DNA from: JALGWN01 sp964598025
Lineage (GTDB): Bacteria > Arandabacterota > Arandabacteria > Arandabacterales > Arandabacteraceae
DNA: 64,000 bases
Direction of reading: 5' to 3'
Assembly (NCBI GenBank): GCA_964598025.1
Contig: CAZRAU010000002.1
Coordinates: forward strand, 22,828 to 86,827
Shown here: piece by piece, positions 1 through 9,400 of the stretch
How positions within the stretch are numbered: the stretch's first letter is position 1
Layout: the number at the start of each line of letters is the position of its first letter
The notes under the pieces: generated by a model
Told to the model about the DNA's origin: nothing
The model's database searches: none
Seen by the model: the letters and a program-made list of their open reading frames with translations, nothing else
Position numbers and translations under genes: made by a program

Positions 1-386
1 ATTTCAGCCTCTGCTTGTTTGCGCTCGGTGATATCCTCAATGGCCAGGAGGATCATGCGGGCGTCATCCGGCGCCCCATAGAGCCTCCTGGCGTTTAAAG
101 ACATGATGCGGAGGCCGATCTTTGGGAAGTTGTGCCTAACCTCAAAACCGTCGAAACTGGTTTCCGCCGGGAGAATGGCCTCCAGGAGGTGTCTGAGTCT
201 GGGGATGTCCCACTGCCCATGGCCCAGGTCATAGACACGTCTGCCGACCGTCTCCTCTTCGCCAATCTGAAAGACCCGGTAGAAACAAGGATTGGCGCAA
301 ATGACTCTCAGCCGGTCATCGAGAACAAGCACAGGTTCACGAACAGTTGCAATGATGGTCTCGGCGATTCCTTCGATTAGCAGCAT
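1..386 (-). CDS. PAS-domain signalling protein, N-terminal part (truncated by window edge)
   Basis: Reading the minus strand from the ATG at 386 gives about 128 residues of one PAS domain. It has the hallmarks VREPVLVLD, the CANPCFYRVF core, GQWDIP and the closing EDITER. This PAS type is typical of CheB-CheR fusions and sensor kinases, and it resembles the last PAS of the 6494-9895 protein (VREPMLVLD, ALWDIP). The gene continues beyond base 1, so its output domain is unknown. The start is uncertain: no good ribosome site precedes 386, and the same frame stays open upstream without an ATG. A GGAGGTCACC element at 580-589 on the same strand opens a 66-codon frame from GTG 577 whose TAA at 377-379 overlaps this ATG, which could couple the two. 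Confidence 0.75.
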   Translation of the reverse strand, partial: MLLIEGIAETIIATVREPVLVLDDRLRVICANPCFYRVFQIGEEETVGRRVYDLGHGQWDIPRLRHLLEAILPAETSFDGFEVRHNFPKIGLRIMSLNARRLYGAPDDARMILLAIEDITERKQAEAE

Positions 387-756
387 AACTCGCTCCGCCT
401 CATGGCGTTCCAATGGAATCCGGCACAATCGACCCAGGGCGACGATGTCCGAGCCAGGACCGGCATAGGCACAAAGAAACGATCCGGCCCCCCTGGGGGC
501 CGGCGTGCAGGTCGCGAGCGGCCCGGCAGGCGTCCGGACCTGGGCCGCCGGGCCCTGGATGTCGTCAAATGGATCACGCGGTGACCTCCAATAGGCAGTG
601 TCGGCAGCCCTTCACTACGTCTTTAGCTTCGATCCGGCGGGTTGTGCGTTCGACCTTGGATACCCGGGCGGCGATTCGGGTCAATGAATTCGGTATTCAC
701 TATTTCAAGCTAATGCAAGACGCACAGAATGTCGATAACCGCCGATGGAGGTCACC
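387..756. promoter_or_regulatory. Divergent intergenic region with two GGAGGTCACC elements
   Basis: This region separates the leftward PAS gene from the rightward receiver gene. It holds a GC-rich block around 480-570, one GGAGGTCACC copy on the minus strand (580-589) and one on the plus strand (747-756). The minus-strand frame from GTG 577 to 377 encodes 66 Arg/Pro-rich residues with no family resemblance. I could not pick a convincing sigma-70 promoter. Confidence 0.4.
747..756 (+). promoter_or_regulatory. GGAGGTCACC extended ribosome-binding element
   Basis: Exact copy directly abutting the ATG at 757; GGAGG lies 5 bases from the start codon, an ideal Shine-Dalgarno spacing. It decides the start of the receiver protein in favour of 757 over the internal GTG at 880. 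Confidence 0.6.
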
Positions 757-1809
757 ATGAAGGGCCATTGTGCGCTTGTGCCAGCCGCTTCGTTTGGCGG
801 AGCTAGTGGTTTTTTCAAGCATCCGTTCGGCATGTTGAATTGCCTCTCTGCCTCACGATGGTGTATCAGAGGAGGGCGCGTGGCAGAAGCGAACCATGGT
901 CCGGAACCGGTCAGCATCCTACTGGTTGAAGACGATCCCGGCGACGTGCGTCTCATTCGTGAGATGCTCACCGAATTACAGGCGGGCAGTTTCTCACTCA
1001 CCGTGGCGGACACCATTGAGACGGCGATTGCGACTATGGCGTCTGAGCGGCCGGAGGTGATCCTCCTCGATCTTTGCCTGCCCGACAGCCGGGGACTGGA
1101 CACATTCATGCAAATCCGCGATCGCACGGCGGACATACCGATCGTTGTTCTCACAGGCGTCAGCCAGTGGGACACGGGCATCGCGGCCGTCCAGAAGGGG
1201 GCTCAGGATTATCTGGTGAAGGGGCAGGTCGACGGGCAGTTACTGCGGCGGTCGATCCACTATGCGGTTGAGCGCTATCGCCTGATCATAGAGCTCGAAC
1301 ACTCCCGTGAGCGGGAGGAGAGGTTGCGGGAGCTCCGATCGCTGGACAGACTCGCCGGCCGGCCGCCGGATGACTGCGACGGTAAGCCGTGGGCGGAAGC
1401 GGTCCTGCGTAGTGCGCTCCCCCGGAAGTTTGTTTCACTCACTGAGAATCTCGGCGGATTGCTCGAAACGGCGCTGGAAGAGGACATTCACAAGTCAGAG
1501 AGGAAGGTGCCCGGTGAGATCAGGTCGATGGCCGAGGAGATCGGGCGGCTTGGCGGCGGCCCGCGCGATGTGGTCGACATTTACTATACGGCAATCCGCG
1601 AACGCATGGAAGTCAGCGATGCCGGCAAAGCAAAGGCCTATGTCCGGGAGGGCCGTCTTGTGCTGCTCGAGCTTCTAGGATACCTGGCTTCTTATTATCG
1701 GACCCTGTCTCTAGGTATAGTCACAGACCCAAGAGGAGTCATCCGTGGGTACAGAGAGGCACCACCGGAGCCTGCGGGTGGGCGGACCGGTCGAATTGAG
1801 GGGGGCTGA
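757..1809 (+). CDS. Receiver protein with KaiA/RsbU_N-like helical C-terminus, first gene of the kai cluster
   Basis: A CheY-type receiver occupies about residues 54-170, with the acidic pair in VEDDPGD, phospho-acceptor Asp in LLDLCLPD, Thr in VLTG and Lys in YLVKG. The C-terminal 130 residues are helical and resemble the RsbU_N/KaiA-type four-helix bundle (for example RDVVDIYYTAIRERM); this likeness is judged by eye. No DNA-binding or catalytic output is present, so it probably acts through protein contacts. kaiB starts 1 base after its stop. Two starts are possible: ATG 757 behind a perfect GGAGGTCACC element gives a 41-residue non-conserved N-terminus, and GTG 880 behind AGAGGAGG gives a classical receiver start. 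Its place next to kaiB and kaiC suggests a KaiA-like or output role, which is inference. Confidence 0.8.
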   Translation: MKGHCALVPAASFGGASGFFKHPFGMLNCLSASRWCIRGGRVAEANHGPEPVSILLVEDDPGDVRLIREMLTELQAGSFSLTVADTIETAIATMASERPEVILLDLCLPDSRGLDTFMQIRDRTADIPIVVLTGVSQWDTGIAAVQKGAQDYLVKGQVDGQLLRRSIHYAVERYRLIIELEHSREREERLRELRSLDRLAGRPPDDCDGKPWAEAVLRSALPRKFVSLTENLGGLLETALEEDIHKSERKVPGEIRSMAEEIGRLGGGPRDVVDIYYTAIRERMEVSDAGKAKAYVREGRLVLLELLGYLASYYRTLSLGIVTDPRGVIRGYREAPPEPAGGRTGRIEGG

Positions 1810-1810
1810 T

Positions 1811-2116
1811 ATGAGAGGTTGCATCAAGTTGAAACTGTATATCTCCGGGCATACCGTCAGGTCTGACAACGCGATCAGCCATCTTCGCAGCATCTGCGAG
1901 GAAATGGTACGGGGCGGCTATGAGATAAGGGTCATAGATGTCACGAGACACCCCGACCAGGCGGAGATCGATGGGGTCCTGGCCACGCCGACCCTGATCA
2001 AGGATTCGCCTCCGCCGGCTGCAAGGCTAATCGGGGACCTGTCCGATAGAGAGAGAGTAGTCACGGCGCTGGATCTGCGGTGTGAGCCGGCGGCACATGG
2101 CGCGAAGTCACTCTGA
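1811..2116 (+). CDS. kaiB: Circadian clock protein KaiB homologue
   Basis: Thioredoxin-like KaiB of 101 residues, the usual family length. The diagnostic strings are present: KLYISG near the N-terminus, VIDVTRHP, LATPTLIK and the closing IGDLSDRERV. In cyanobacteria KaiB refolds and binds the CI ring of KaiC to drive the dephosphorylation phase; outside cyanobacteria it acts in simpler timers or stress responses. The ATG at 1811 lies 1 base after the stop of the receiver gene, and kaiC begins 22 bases after its own stop, so the three are one transcription unit. No kaiA is present in the window. Confidence 0.93.
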   Translation: MRGCIKLKLYISGHTVRSDNAISHLRSICEEMVRGGYEIRVIDVTRHPDQAEIDGVLATPTLIKDSPPPAARLIGDLSDRERVVTALDLRCEPAAHGAKSL

Positions 2117-2138
2117 CCGAACAGGGGGTAACCATAGG

Positions 2139-3674
2139 ATGAGAACCAAGAGACAGGGTGCCGACATCGACAGGGTGCCGACCGGTATGCCCGGCTTCGA
2201 CCTGATATCCCATGGCGGCCTGCCGGCCGATAGGAGCACGCTGATCACGGGAACGCCCGGAAGCGGAAAAACCATGTTCGCAGTTCAATTCCTGGCCGAG
2301 GGGATACGAAGACACGGGCAGTCCGGCGTTTTCGTCACCTTCGAGGAATCCACGGATGATCTGCGGAAGAACTTCATCAGCCTCGGGTGGGACATCGAGA
2401 AATGGGAGAGCGAGAACAAGTGGCGTTTTGTTGATGTATCGCCGCACGCGGGGCAACGGTTGATACGAGTCGGCAAGTTCGACCTGAGCGCTCTTCTCAC
2501 AAGGATCGGGAGTGCCGTGGAGCAGGTTGGCGCCAAGCGCGTGGCCCTGGATTCACTGGGCGCCATATTCACGCAGGTAACGGATCGTTCCACGCTGCGG
2601 AGCGAGATCTTCCGCATAATGTCCGTGCTGAAAGAAATGGAAGTCACGGCGGTTCTCACCGGCGAGCACGGCAGGGACGATGAGGTCATCACGAGAAGCG
2701 ACATGGAGGAATTCACCGCCGACAACGTGGTGATAACGCGGAATATTCGTGAAGATGAGCGACGGCGGAGAACCATCGAAATCCTCAAGTTCCGGGGCAC
2801 AACCCACGAGAAAGGTGAACACCCCTTCACAATAATAAGGCGCCATGGTATTGTCGTGCTGCCTCTTTCGTCAATCGAGCTGAAGCAAAAATCTACGGAA
2901 ATTCGCATGACCTCCGGCAACGTCACACTGGACGGGATGTGTGACGGGGGGTACTTCAGGGATTTCATCGTCGCCGTAAATGGGCCGACCGGGACGGGGA
3001 AGTCCCTCATGGCGACAGAGTTTGTCAAAGGCGGACTCCATGAGGGGGACAGATGTCTCTTTCTTGGCTTCGAAGAGAGCAAGGATCAGATTTTCAGGAA
3101 CGCGTCTCGCTGGGGAATCGACTTCGCGGGCGCTGAATCGGCAGGATTGCTGAAGGTGTCGTGCGAGTATCCCGAGGCAATGGGGCTGGAGGACCATTCG
3201 CAAAGGCTGCGGACTCTGGTCAAGGAATTCAAACCCAACCGCCTGGCCCTGGACAGCCTCTCGGCCCTGGAGCGGGTAGCCTCAGGCAAGGGATATAGAA
3301 AGTTCGTTGTTGGATTGACGGCATTTCTCAAGCAGAAGGGAATCGCCTCCTTGCTTACGGTCAACACTCCGGCAATAGCGGGGTCCCCGTCGATGCCGGA
3401 GGCCGAGATATCGAGTCTGGCGGATGCGATCATCCTGCTGAGGTATGTGGAGGTCCACGGTGAGATGAGGCGGGGGCTGACCGTCCTCAAGATGCGCGGT
3501 ACGAGTCACGACAAGGAGATCCGCGAATTCGCCATTGACGGGACCGGAATGCATATAGGGCAGCCGTTTCGCAATGTGAGCGGCATCCTGACGGGATACA
3601 GTCACAACGTGGTTCCGAGCGAGCTTGAACGGGTAGGTGAACTATTCGGGGAATCCAGCTCTGCCAGGAACTGA
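2139..3674 (+). CDS. kaiC: Circadian clock ATPase/autokinase KaiC homologue
   Basis: Double RecA-like protein of 511 residues, close to the 519 of Synechococcus KaiC. CI has Walker A GTPGSGKT at 38-45 and the catalytic Glu pair at 69-70. CII has GPTGTGKS at 282-289 and the Glu pair at 312-313. The phosphorylation site is EISSLADA (Ser425-Ser426), aligning with S431-T432 of Synechococcus, so both acceptors are kept but the second is Ser. The LKMRGTSHDK segment near the CII C-terminus is retained, while the long A-loop tail that binds KaiA is not obvious. ATG 2139 gives the conventional N-terminus; a longer frame from 2082 overlaps kaiB and is less likely. It probably works with KaiB and the flanking receiver and kinase proteins. 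Confidence 0.95.
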   Translation: MRTKRQGADIDRVPTGMPGFDLISHGGLPADRSTLITGTPGSGKTMFAVQFLAEGIRRHGQSGVFVTFEESTDDLRKNFISLGWDIEKWESENKWRFVDVSPHAGQRLIRVGKFDLSALLTRIGSAVEQVGAKRVALDSLGAIFTQVTDRSTLRSEIFRIMSVLKEMEVTAVLTGEHGRDDEVITRSDMEEFTADNVVITRNIREDERRRRTIEILKFRGTTHEKGEHPFTIIRRHGIVVLPLSSIELKQKSTEIRMTSGNVTLDGMCDGGYFRDFIVAVNGPTGTGKSLMATEFVKGGLHEGDRCLFLGFEESKDQIFRNASRWGIDFAGAESAGLLKVSCEYPEAMGLEDHSQRLRTLVKEFKPNRLALDSLSALERVASGKGYRKFVVGLTAFLKQKGIASLLTVNTPAIAGSPSMPEAEISSLADAIILLRYVEVHGEMRRGLTVLKMRGTSHDKEIREFAIDGTGMHIGQPFRNVSGILTGYSHNVVPSELERVGELFGESSSARN

Positions 3675-3746
3675 AAGCAGGTCGCCCATCCGGTCGGCCA
3701 TATGGAAGGCGGACCAAGTTCGCGCCGGGAGGTGAAGTCACACTCG

Positions 3747-5681
3747 ATGTTTGCCGAAACCACGCGCATTCTGCTGATCGAAGACGACCCCGGTGATTGC
3801 AGACTCATCGAGGGAATGCTCCAGGATGCGGTCGGCCCGGGCTTCGAATTGCTCACGGCCGGAAGCCTTGCGGCTGCCATTGAACAGGTCGATGCCGGCA
3901 AGCCGGACGTCGTGCTGATGGATCTCCTCCTTCCCGACAGCGGCGCTCCCGACACGTTCACATCCTTCCGCTCCAAGGTGTCCGGTGTCCCCGTAGTCGT
4001 GCTGACAGGTCTGGACGATACCGCCGCAGCGTTGAAGGCGCTTCATGACGGTGCGCAGGACTACCTCATCAAAGGACGGATCGACGGCGGCCTTCTGGCC
4101 CGCTCGATTCGCTATGCGATAGAACGGCATCAAACCCGGAATAAGCTCGAGCATCAGTCGCTGAAACTGATGGACCGCGAGAAACGGCTGGATACCATCA
4201 TAAGGGCCAGTGCCGAAGGCATCGCAATTGTGGATCGAGATGGGATCGTTCTCTTCGTCAACCCCGCCGCGGAAGCGATCCTCGGCAGAGACGCCGCGGA
4301 TGTCACAGGACGGGCGTTCGGGTTTCCCCTGGTTTCGGGGCTGCAAACCGAAGTCGATGTGATCAGCGCCGATGATAGAGTTCGCGTGGCGGAGATGAGG
4401 GTCACTGAGGTCGACTGGGACGGCTCGCGGGTGCAGCTCGTGTCGCTCAGGGACATAACCCAGCACAAAGAGATGCTCAAGGAGCTCGAGGAATCCCGGA
4501 AGCAGCAGATCCACTTGAAAGACCGGTTCTTGTCCCACGTGTCCCATGAGCTCCGGTCGCCCCTCGCGGCGGTGGACCAGTTCGTGTCCATCCTGCTTGA
4601 TGAGATCCCGGGCAAGCTGAGCGAGCGGCAGCGCGAGTATCTCGGGATAGTATCGCGCAATGTCGAGCAGTTAGGTGCGATGATCAACGATCTGCTCCTG
4701 GTAACGCGGAGCATGGAGGACAGGGTGTCCATCAACCGGCGTCAGGTGGACGTGTGGAAGGTTCTGAAAGAGGCAGTGTCGACCTTCAAGGCGGCGGCGG
4801 CGGAGAAGGTCGTGAAACTGGCGGTAGATGAATCGGAGGATCTTCCCCGCGTGCTTGCGGACCCTGTCCGGATCAAGGAGGTCCTGACCAATCTAATCGA
4901 TAATGCCCTCAGATTCACGCCGCCCAATGGGACCATCACGATCGGTGCATGGGTGGATGCGCAGGACCCGGATTTCGTCCGGGTATGGGTGACGGACTCG
5001 GGAAGTGGCATTGAGGAGCAGGAGATCGAGAAGATATTCGATCCTCTCCACCAGAGCGGAAGGGGTAATGACTCGGGCCGGCAGGGTCTCGGACTGGGGC
5101 TTTCCATCTGCAAGAGTCTGGTGATTCGGCAGGGTGGGAGAATCTGGGCGGAAAGTAGGCCCGGGCACGGGACGACCATCTCGTTCACGCTACCGGCATT
5201 CTCGCTGGCCGGCCTGCTTGTCCCGATTCTGACGCGCGACAACCTGAAGCGCGGCGTGCTGGCAGTCGTCAAAATCCTGATGGTCTTCCGGCCCGAAGCA
5301 GGGATGGTGGAATATGTAGACCGCGCAGTTCGCGCGGCACGGGATAACTTGAACCGGTGCATCGTCGAAAACAGAGATGCCGTGCTTCCAACGGTCGGGG
5401 CTGATGACAGCCATCGGTCAACGGTCACTGTCGCATGCACCGATCGGAGAGGCGCCGAGATCCTGGTGCGGATGGCGAGGGACCGGCTTTCCCGGGTCGA
5501 CGACCTGGGACCTCCACAGGTGGAAACAACGGTAGTGTTCGACCTGGTCGAGATACCACCGGATATAGCTGAAAGTCCGGCCGAACTGGCGGCGGCCGCC
5601 CTGGCCGATGCCATCGAGGGCCTGGTCTTCGACAGTTTCGAAAAGGAGGAATGCCAATGGCAGCAAAGACAATCCTCGTGA
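3747..5681 (+). CDS. Receiver-PAS-histidine kinase of the kai cluster
   Basis: Soluble protein of about 644 residues. An N-terminal receiver (EDDPGD, LMDLLLPD, VLTG, YLIKG) is followed by a PAS domain, a HisKA domain with phospho-acceptor His in SHVSHELRSP, and a HATPase domain with N-box LIDNALRFTP, G1 DSGSGIEE and G2 GLGLGLSI. About 150 C-terminal residues match no family I know. There is no membrane segment, so the input is likely cytoplasmic, perhaps the KaiC state as for SasA, although the SasA KaiB-like sensor domain is absent. The start could also be GTG 3732 or ATG 3702; GGGAGGTGA at 3726-3734 precedes 3747. The stop overlaps the next gene by 25 bases. Confidence 0.88.
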   Translation: MFAETTRILLIEDDPGDCRLIEGMLQDAVGPGFELLTAGSLAAAIEQVDAGKPDVVLMDLLLPDSGAPDTFTSFRSKVSGVPVVVLTGLDDTAAALKALHDGAQDYLIKGRIDGGLLARSIRYAIERHQTRNKLEHQSLKLMDREKRLDTIIRASAEGIAIVDRDGIVLFVNPAAEAILGRDAADVTGRAFGFPLVSGLQTEVDVISADDRVRVAEMRVTEVDWDGSRVQLVSLRDITQHKEMLKELEESRKQQIHLKDRFLSHVSHELRSPLAAVDQFVSILLDEIPGKLSERQREYLGIVSRNVEQLGAMINDLLLVTRSMEDRVSINRRQVDVWKVLKEAVSTFKAAAAEKVVKLAVDESEDLPRVLADPVRIKEVLTNLIDNALRFTPPNGTITIGAWVDAQDPDFVRVWVTDSGSGIEEQEIEKIFDPLHQSGRGNDSGRQGLGLGLSICKSLVIRQGGRIWAESRPGHGTTISFTLPAFSLAGLLVPILTRDNLKRGVLAVVKILMVFRPEAGMVEYVDRAVRAARDNLNRCIVENRDAVLPTVGADDSHRSTVTVACTDRRGAEILVRMARDRLSRVDDLGPPQVETTVVFDLVEIPPDIAESPAELAAAALADAIEGLVFDSFEKEECQWQQRQSS

Positions 5682-6067
5682 TAGACGATGACCGAGATCT
5701 CCTGCTCGGGTTGTCGGTCAGGCTGAAGGCGGAAGGCTACGAGGTCATAACGGCGGCCGATGCGGTCGCCGCTACCGGCGCGGCCCGTAAAGGGGACCCG
5801 GACGTCATAATCCTGGACCTTGGTCTACCCGGAGGCGACGGCTACCTGGTGATGCAGCGGCTGCGTTCGATGCTGGTGTCACTGGCGCCGATCATCGTGC
5901 TCACGGCGCGCGACCCGGCAACCGATGAATGCAGGGCAACCCAACTGGGGGCCTTCACTTACCTCCAGAAGCCGGTCAGCAATGATAGGTTGTTGAGAGC
6001 TATCAGGCGTGCGCTTAATGAACCGGTAGAGCCGGAGAAAGACCGCCTGAGTTTGATCCCGGGCTGA
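5657..6067 (+). CDS. Single-domain response regulator (CheY-like)
   Basis: Receiver of 136 residues with the acidic cluster IDDDRD, acceptor Asp in ILDLGLPGGDGY, Thr in VLTARDP and Lys in LQKPVS. There is no output domain. The start at 5657 is chosen because AGGAGG at 5644-5649 lies 7 bases upstream; the ATG at 5651 is too close. The gene overlaps the end of the preceding kinase, so it is the likely phosphotransfer partner of that kinase and ends the kai cluster. Confidence 0.88.
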   Translation: MAAKTILVIDDDRDLLLGLSVRLKAEGYEVITAADAVAATGAARKGDPDVIILDLGLPGGDGYLVMQRLRSMLVSLAPIIVLTARDPATDECRATQLGAFTYLQKPVSNDRLLRAIRRALNEPVEPEKDRLSLIPG

Positions 6068-6496
6068 CTATCACCATGACTCGTCCTGACCGGGCAGTAG
6101 CTATGGGGCCGGCCGGTGCAACGCCCATGGGCGCATCTGTGCCTATGATCAGGGTGACGGAAATGGATACATGATCAGCTTGACAATACCTGGGTCTGTG
6201 CTATGCTGGCATCATTGCGTGTTTGGCATCAGGATCAGCGGAGTGTCTGTTGTTCGATTGCATGGCATTGTGAAGCATGTCAAGGTTGTGGACAGGTGGG
6301 GACAGACAGTTTGCGAGACCGGATGACCGCCCTGCTCGATTCCACTTGCATGAGTTGCGACACCGTGGATAGCCAAGCCGGACCGTCTGCGATCGGGGGA
6401 GCATACGCGACGGGTGAGTTGGGATCCCGGCGGACTGGGCAATGTGCGTTCGGGGATTGACGGTGCCGCCCTGAATGCCGAGCCAGGAAGGTCGTG
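6068..6496 (+). promoter_or_regulatory. Intergenic region and long 5' leader of the CheB-CheR-PAS gene
   Basis: This stretch of about 430 bases holds a perfect 12-base palindrome CGCCCATGGGCG at 6122-6133 and a clear sigma-70 promoter at 6180-6207. The transcript would carry a leader of about 280 bases before ATG 6497. No conserved riboswitch or convincing small gene was recognised in the leader. Confidence 0.45.
6180..6207 (+). promoter_or_regulatory. Sigma-70 promoter for the CheB-CheR-PAS gene
   Basis: TTGACA (6180-6185), a 16-base spacer, then TGC-TATGCT (extended -10; TATGCT at 6202-6207). The CTGTGCTATRCTGG core is shared with the promoter at 62840-62869. Confidence 0.7.
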
Positions 6497-9400
6497 ATGG
6501 TCGCCGAGAAGAGAAAGCGAAAAGCCAAACCGACTGAGCCGGACAGACCCCGGGGGAAAGCCTGTGGGCACGGGCCCAAAGCGAAATCCTGCTCCCCAGG
6601 GACCCCATCCGATGAACCCGTCGCGATTGTAGGCATTGGGGCGTCCGCCGGCGGGCTTGAAGCTCTTGAGGGGTTCTTCGACCACCTGCCTCCGAAGAGT
6701 GGCATAGCCTATGTGGTAATCCAGCACCTGGCGCCGCAGCATAAGAGCGTCATGGATGCGATCTTGTCCAAACACACCGGCATGAGGATCAACAGGATCA
6801 CCTCCGGTATGAAAGCCGAACCCGACAACATATATCTCAACCAGCCGGATAAAGACGTGACGATTGTAAATGGACTTCTGTGTCTGGCCGAGCTGGAAGA
6901 ACCGCACGGTATCAGGTTGCCGATTGACCGTTTTCTGCGTTCCCTTGCCGCGGACCGGGGCGAGAAAGCCGTCTGCGTCATCCTCTCAGGTACCGGGAGT
7001 GACGGTACTCAGGGGTTGAAGGCTATCAAGGAGACGGGCGGAATGGCAATGGTCCAGGAGAAGGAACAGGCGAGGTACGAGGGCATGCCGGCGAGTGCTC
7101 TTGCAACAGGCCTTGTGGATTTCGAGCTGCCCGTTGAGGATATGGCCGACGAGATCATGAAATTCGCATCACACACCTATGTCAGATGCCAGCAGGCGGT
7201 CACCGCCCCGGAAGAAGATATGGAGGGCTCGTTTGCAAGGATATTCTCGTTTATCCGTTCGGAAACGGGTCATGACTTCTCGGGCTACAAGAGGAAAACC
7301 ACCCAACGCAGGATAGAGCGTCGGATGGCGCTGCATGGAATCGATGCGGTGGACGCCTATGTGACTTTTCTCAGAGAGGATTCCAATGAAGTCAAGGCGC
7401 TTTACCGGGATATGCTGATCACGGTCACGAGTTTCTTCAGGGAACCGGAGGCTTTCGAGGTTCTTGAGAAAACGGCGGTGCACGAGCTGCTAGATACGAG
7501 AGAACCGGACACGGCCCTACGGGTCTGGGTACCCGGCTGTGGTACGGGAGAGGAAGCCTATTCCATTGCGATTTTGATTGCCGAACACCTGGCGGCAAGG
7601 AAACGGCACCTTGAGGTCCAGGTATTCGCTACCGATCTGGACGATGGCTCGATCGAGTACGCGCGGGCCGGCGTCTATCCCGCCAGCATAGCTGCGGATG
7701 TCAAAGCAAAGCGACTGGAGCGATTTTTCGTGAGTGTTGATGGTTCATGGAGGATCAAGCGGCGGATTCGGGAGATGCTTGTCTTCGCCGTCCAGGACCT
7801 TATCAAAGATCCGCCCTTCTCGAATCTCGATCTAATCAGCTGCAGGAACGTGCTCATATACTTGGACGGCGCCCTCCAAAAGGAGGTACTATCACTCTTC
7901 CACTATGTGCTTCGGCCCGGCGGGTACCTCTTCCTTGGTTCCGCCGAGACGATCGGCGGATTCGGTGACCGGTTCGAGACGGTTGACTCAAAACACAGGA
8001 TATACAGACGAAAGGAAGCTATTCACGGTGAGGTCAAGCCACACGGCGTACCGCCGTTCTTTGAGCGACGCGGCAGGTATCCCTTAACCGGTGAGCCCAG
8101 CAGCCGCAGTGCGAGCGACATCCGGGGTCTCGCACACCGAGCAATCATCGACAAGTATACTCCCCCGTGTGTGCTGATAAACGGGAGACACGAGATTCTG
8201 TACTTCCACGGTGACACGGACAAGTACCTGGCTTCACCGGCTGGAGAAGCCAGCCTCGACATCCTGAAGATGATCCGTCCGGAGATTCGCTATAAATTGA
8301 GCGGAGCACTCCACAGTGTTTCCAAGGGCCTTGAAACCGTCGTATGTGATGATCTAACCGTAGTGCACGGATGCGAGTCGGTCAGCCTGGATCTGGTGGT
8401 CAAGCCGGTGGAGGATCTCCGCGGGGCGCCGGGTATGATGCTGGTAGTGTTTGAGGAGAGGCGCAAGCCGAAGCCGGCGCGCCGGAGAGCCGGACGATAC
8501 AAAGCCGATCACCCGGAGGATTCCAGTGCGACCGCGCTGCAACAGGAGCTGGCATCGACGAAGGAGCATTTGCAGGCGGCGATCGAGGAGCTGGAAACCA
8601 GCAATGAAGAACTCAGATCGGCCAATGAAGAGCTCCAATCGACCAATGAGGAGCTCCAGTCGACCAATGAGGAGCTGGAAACCGCCAGGGAAGAACTGCG
8701 ATCCTCAAATGAAGAGCTGGAGACCGTGGCCACGGAGCGTGAGCACAAGATACAGACGTTGTCGAAAGCGCATGACGACCTCAACAATCTGCTTGCGAGC
8801 ACCGACATCGGAACCATCTTCCTGGACTTGGAACTTCGCATCAAGTTTTTCACCCCACCGACAACGGCGATCTTCAACGTGATCGAGACTGATATCGGCC
8901 GGCCGATTAGCGATATCACTACGGCGGCGAAATACGCGGGCCTCGACCGGGATGCCAGAGAGGTGCTCACGACCCTTACAAAGAAGGAGACAGAGGTTCA
9001 AACCACGGATGGGAGGTGGTTCACAGTCAAGATGCTGCCGTATCGGACGACGGACAACGTCATCAATGGCGTGGTGATCACCTTTACGGACGTCACGAGG
9101 ATTAAGCGCGCGCGGGAGCACCTGGCGATAAGCAGGGTCGCGTTGGCGGCCTTTATGGAGTCGGCAACCGACGGGATGATGCTGTTCGACTCGGAGGGCA
9201 ATCTCATTGAGATGAATTCCGCTGCGCTTGAGTTATTTCCACGGGGCATTCGGAAGGAAGATGTGACCGGCGAGAGTATCGCGAAGGTCCTGGGCCTTAT
9301 CGGCCAAGGGGACCGAGCCGAGGATTACTATGCAACGCTGGAGACCGGAATACCCTTCATAGATGGGGAGCGGCAGCGGCATCCGAGAATCGCGGGAAGG

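Noticed and set aside
6122..6133. Perfect palindrome CGCCCATGGGCG
   Set aside because: A single short palindrome in GC-rich DNA with no second copy; too weak to call an operator.
8584..8727. Tandem 21-base repeats considered as a possible CRISPR or satellite array
   Set aside because: They are in frame inside the CheB-CheR-PAS gene and encode coiled-coil heptads.
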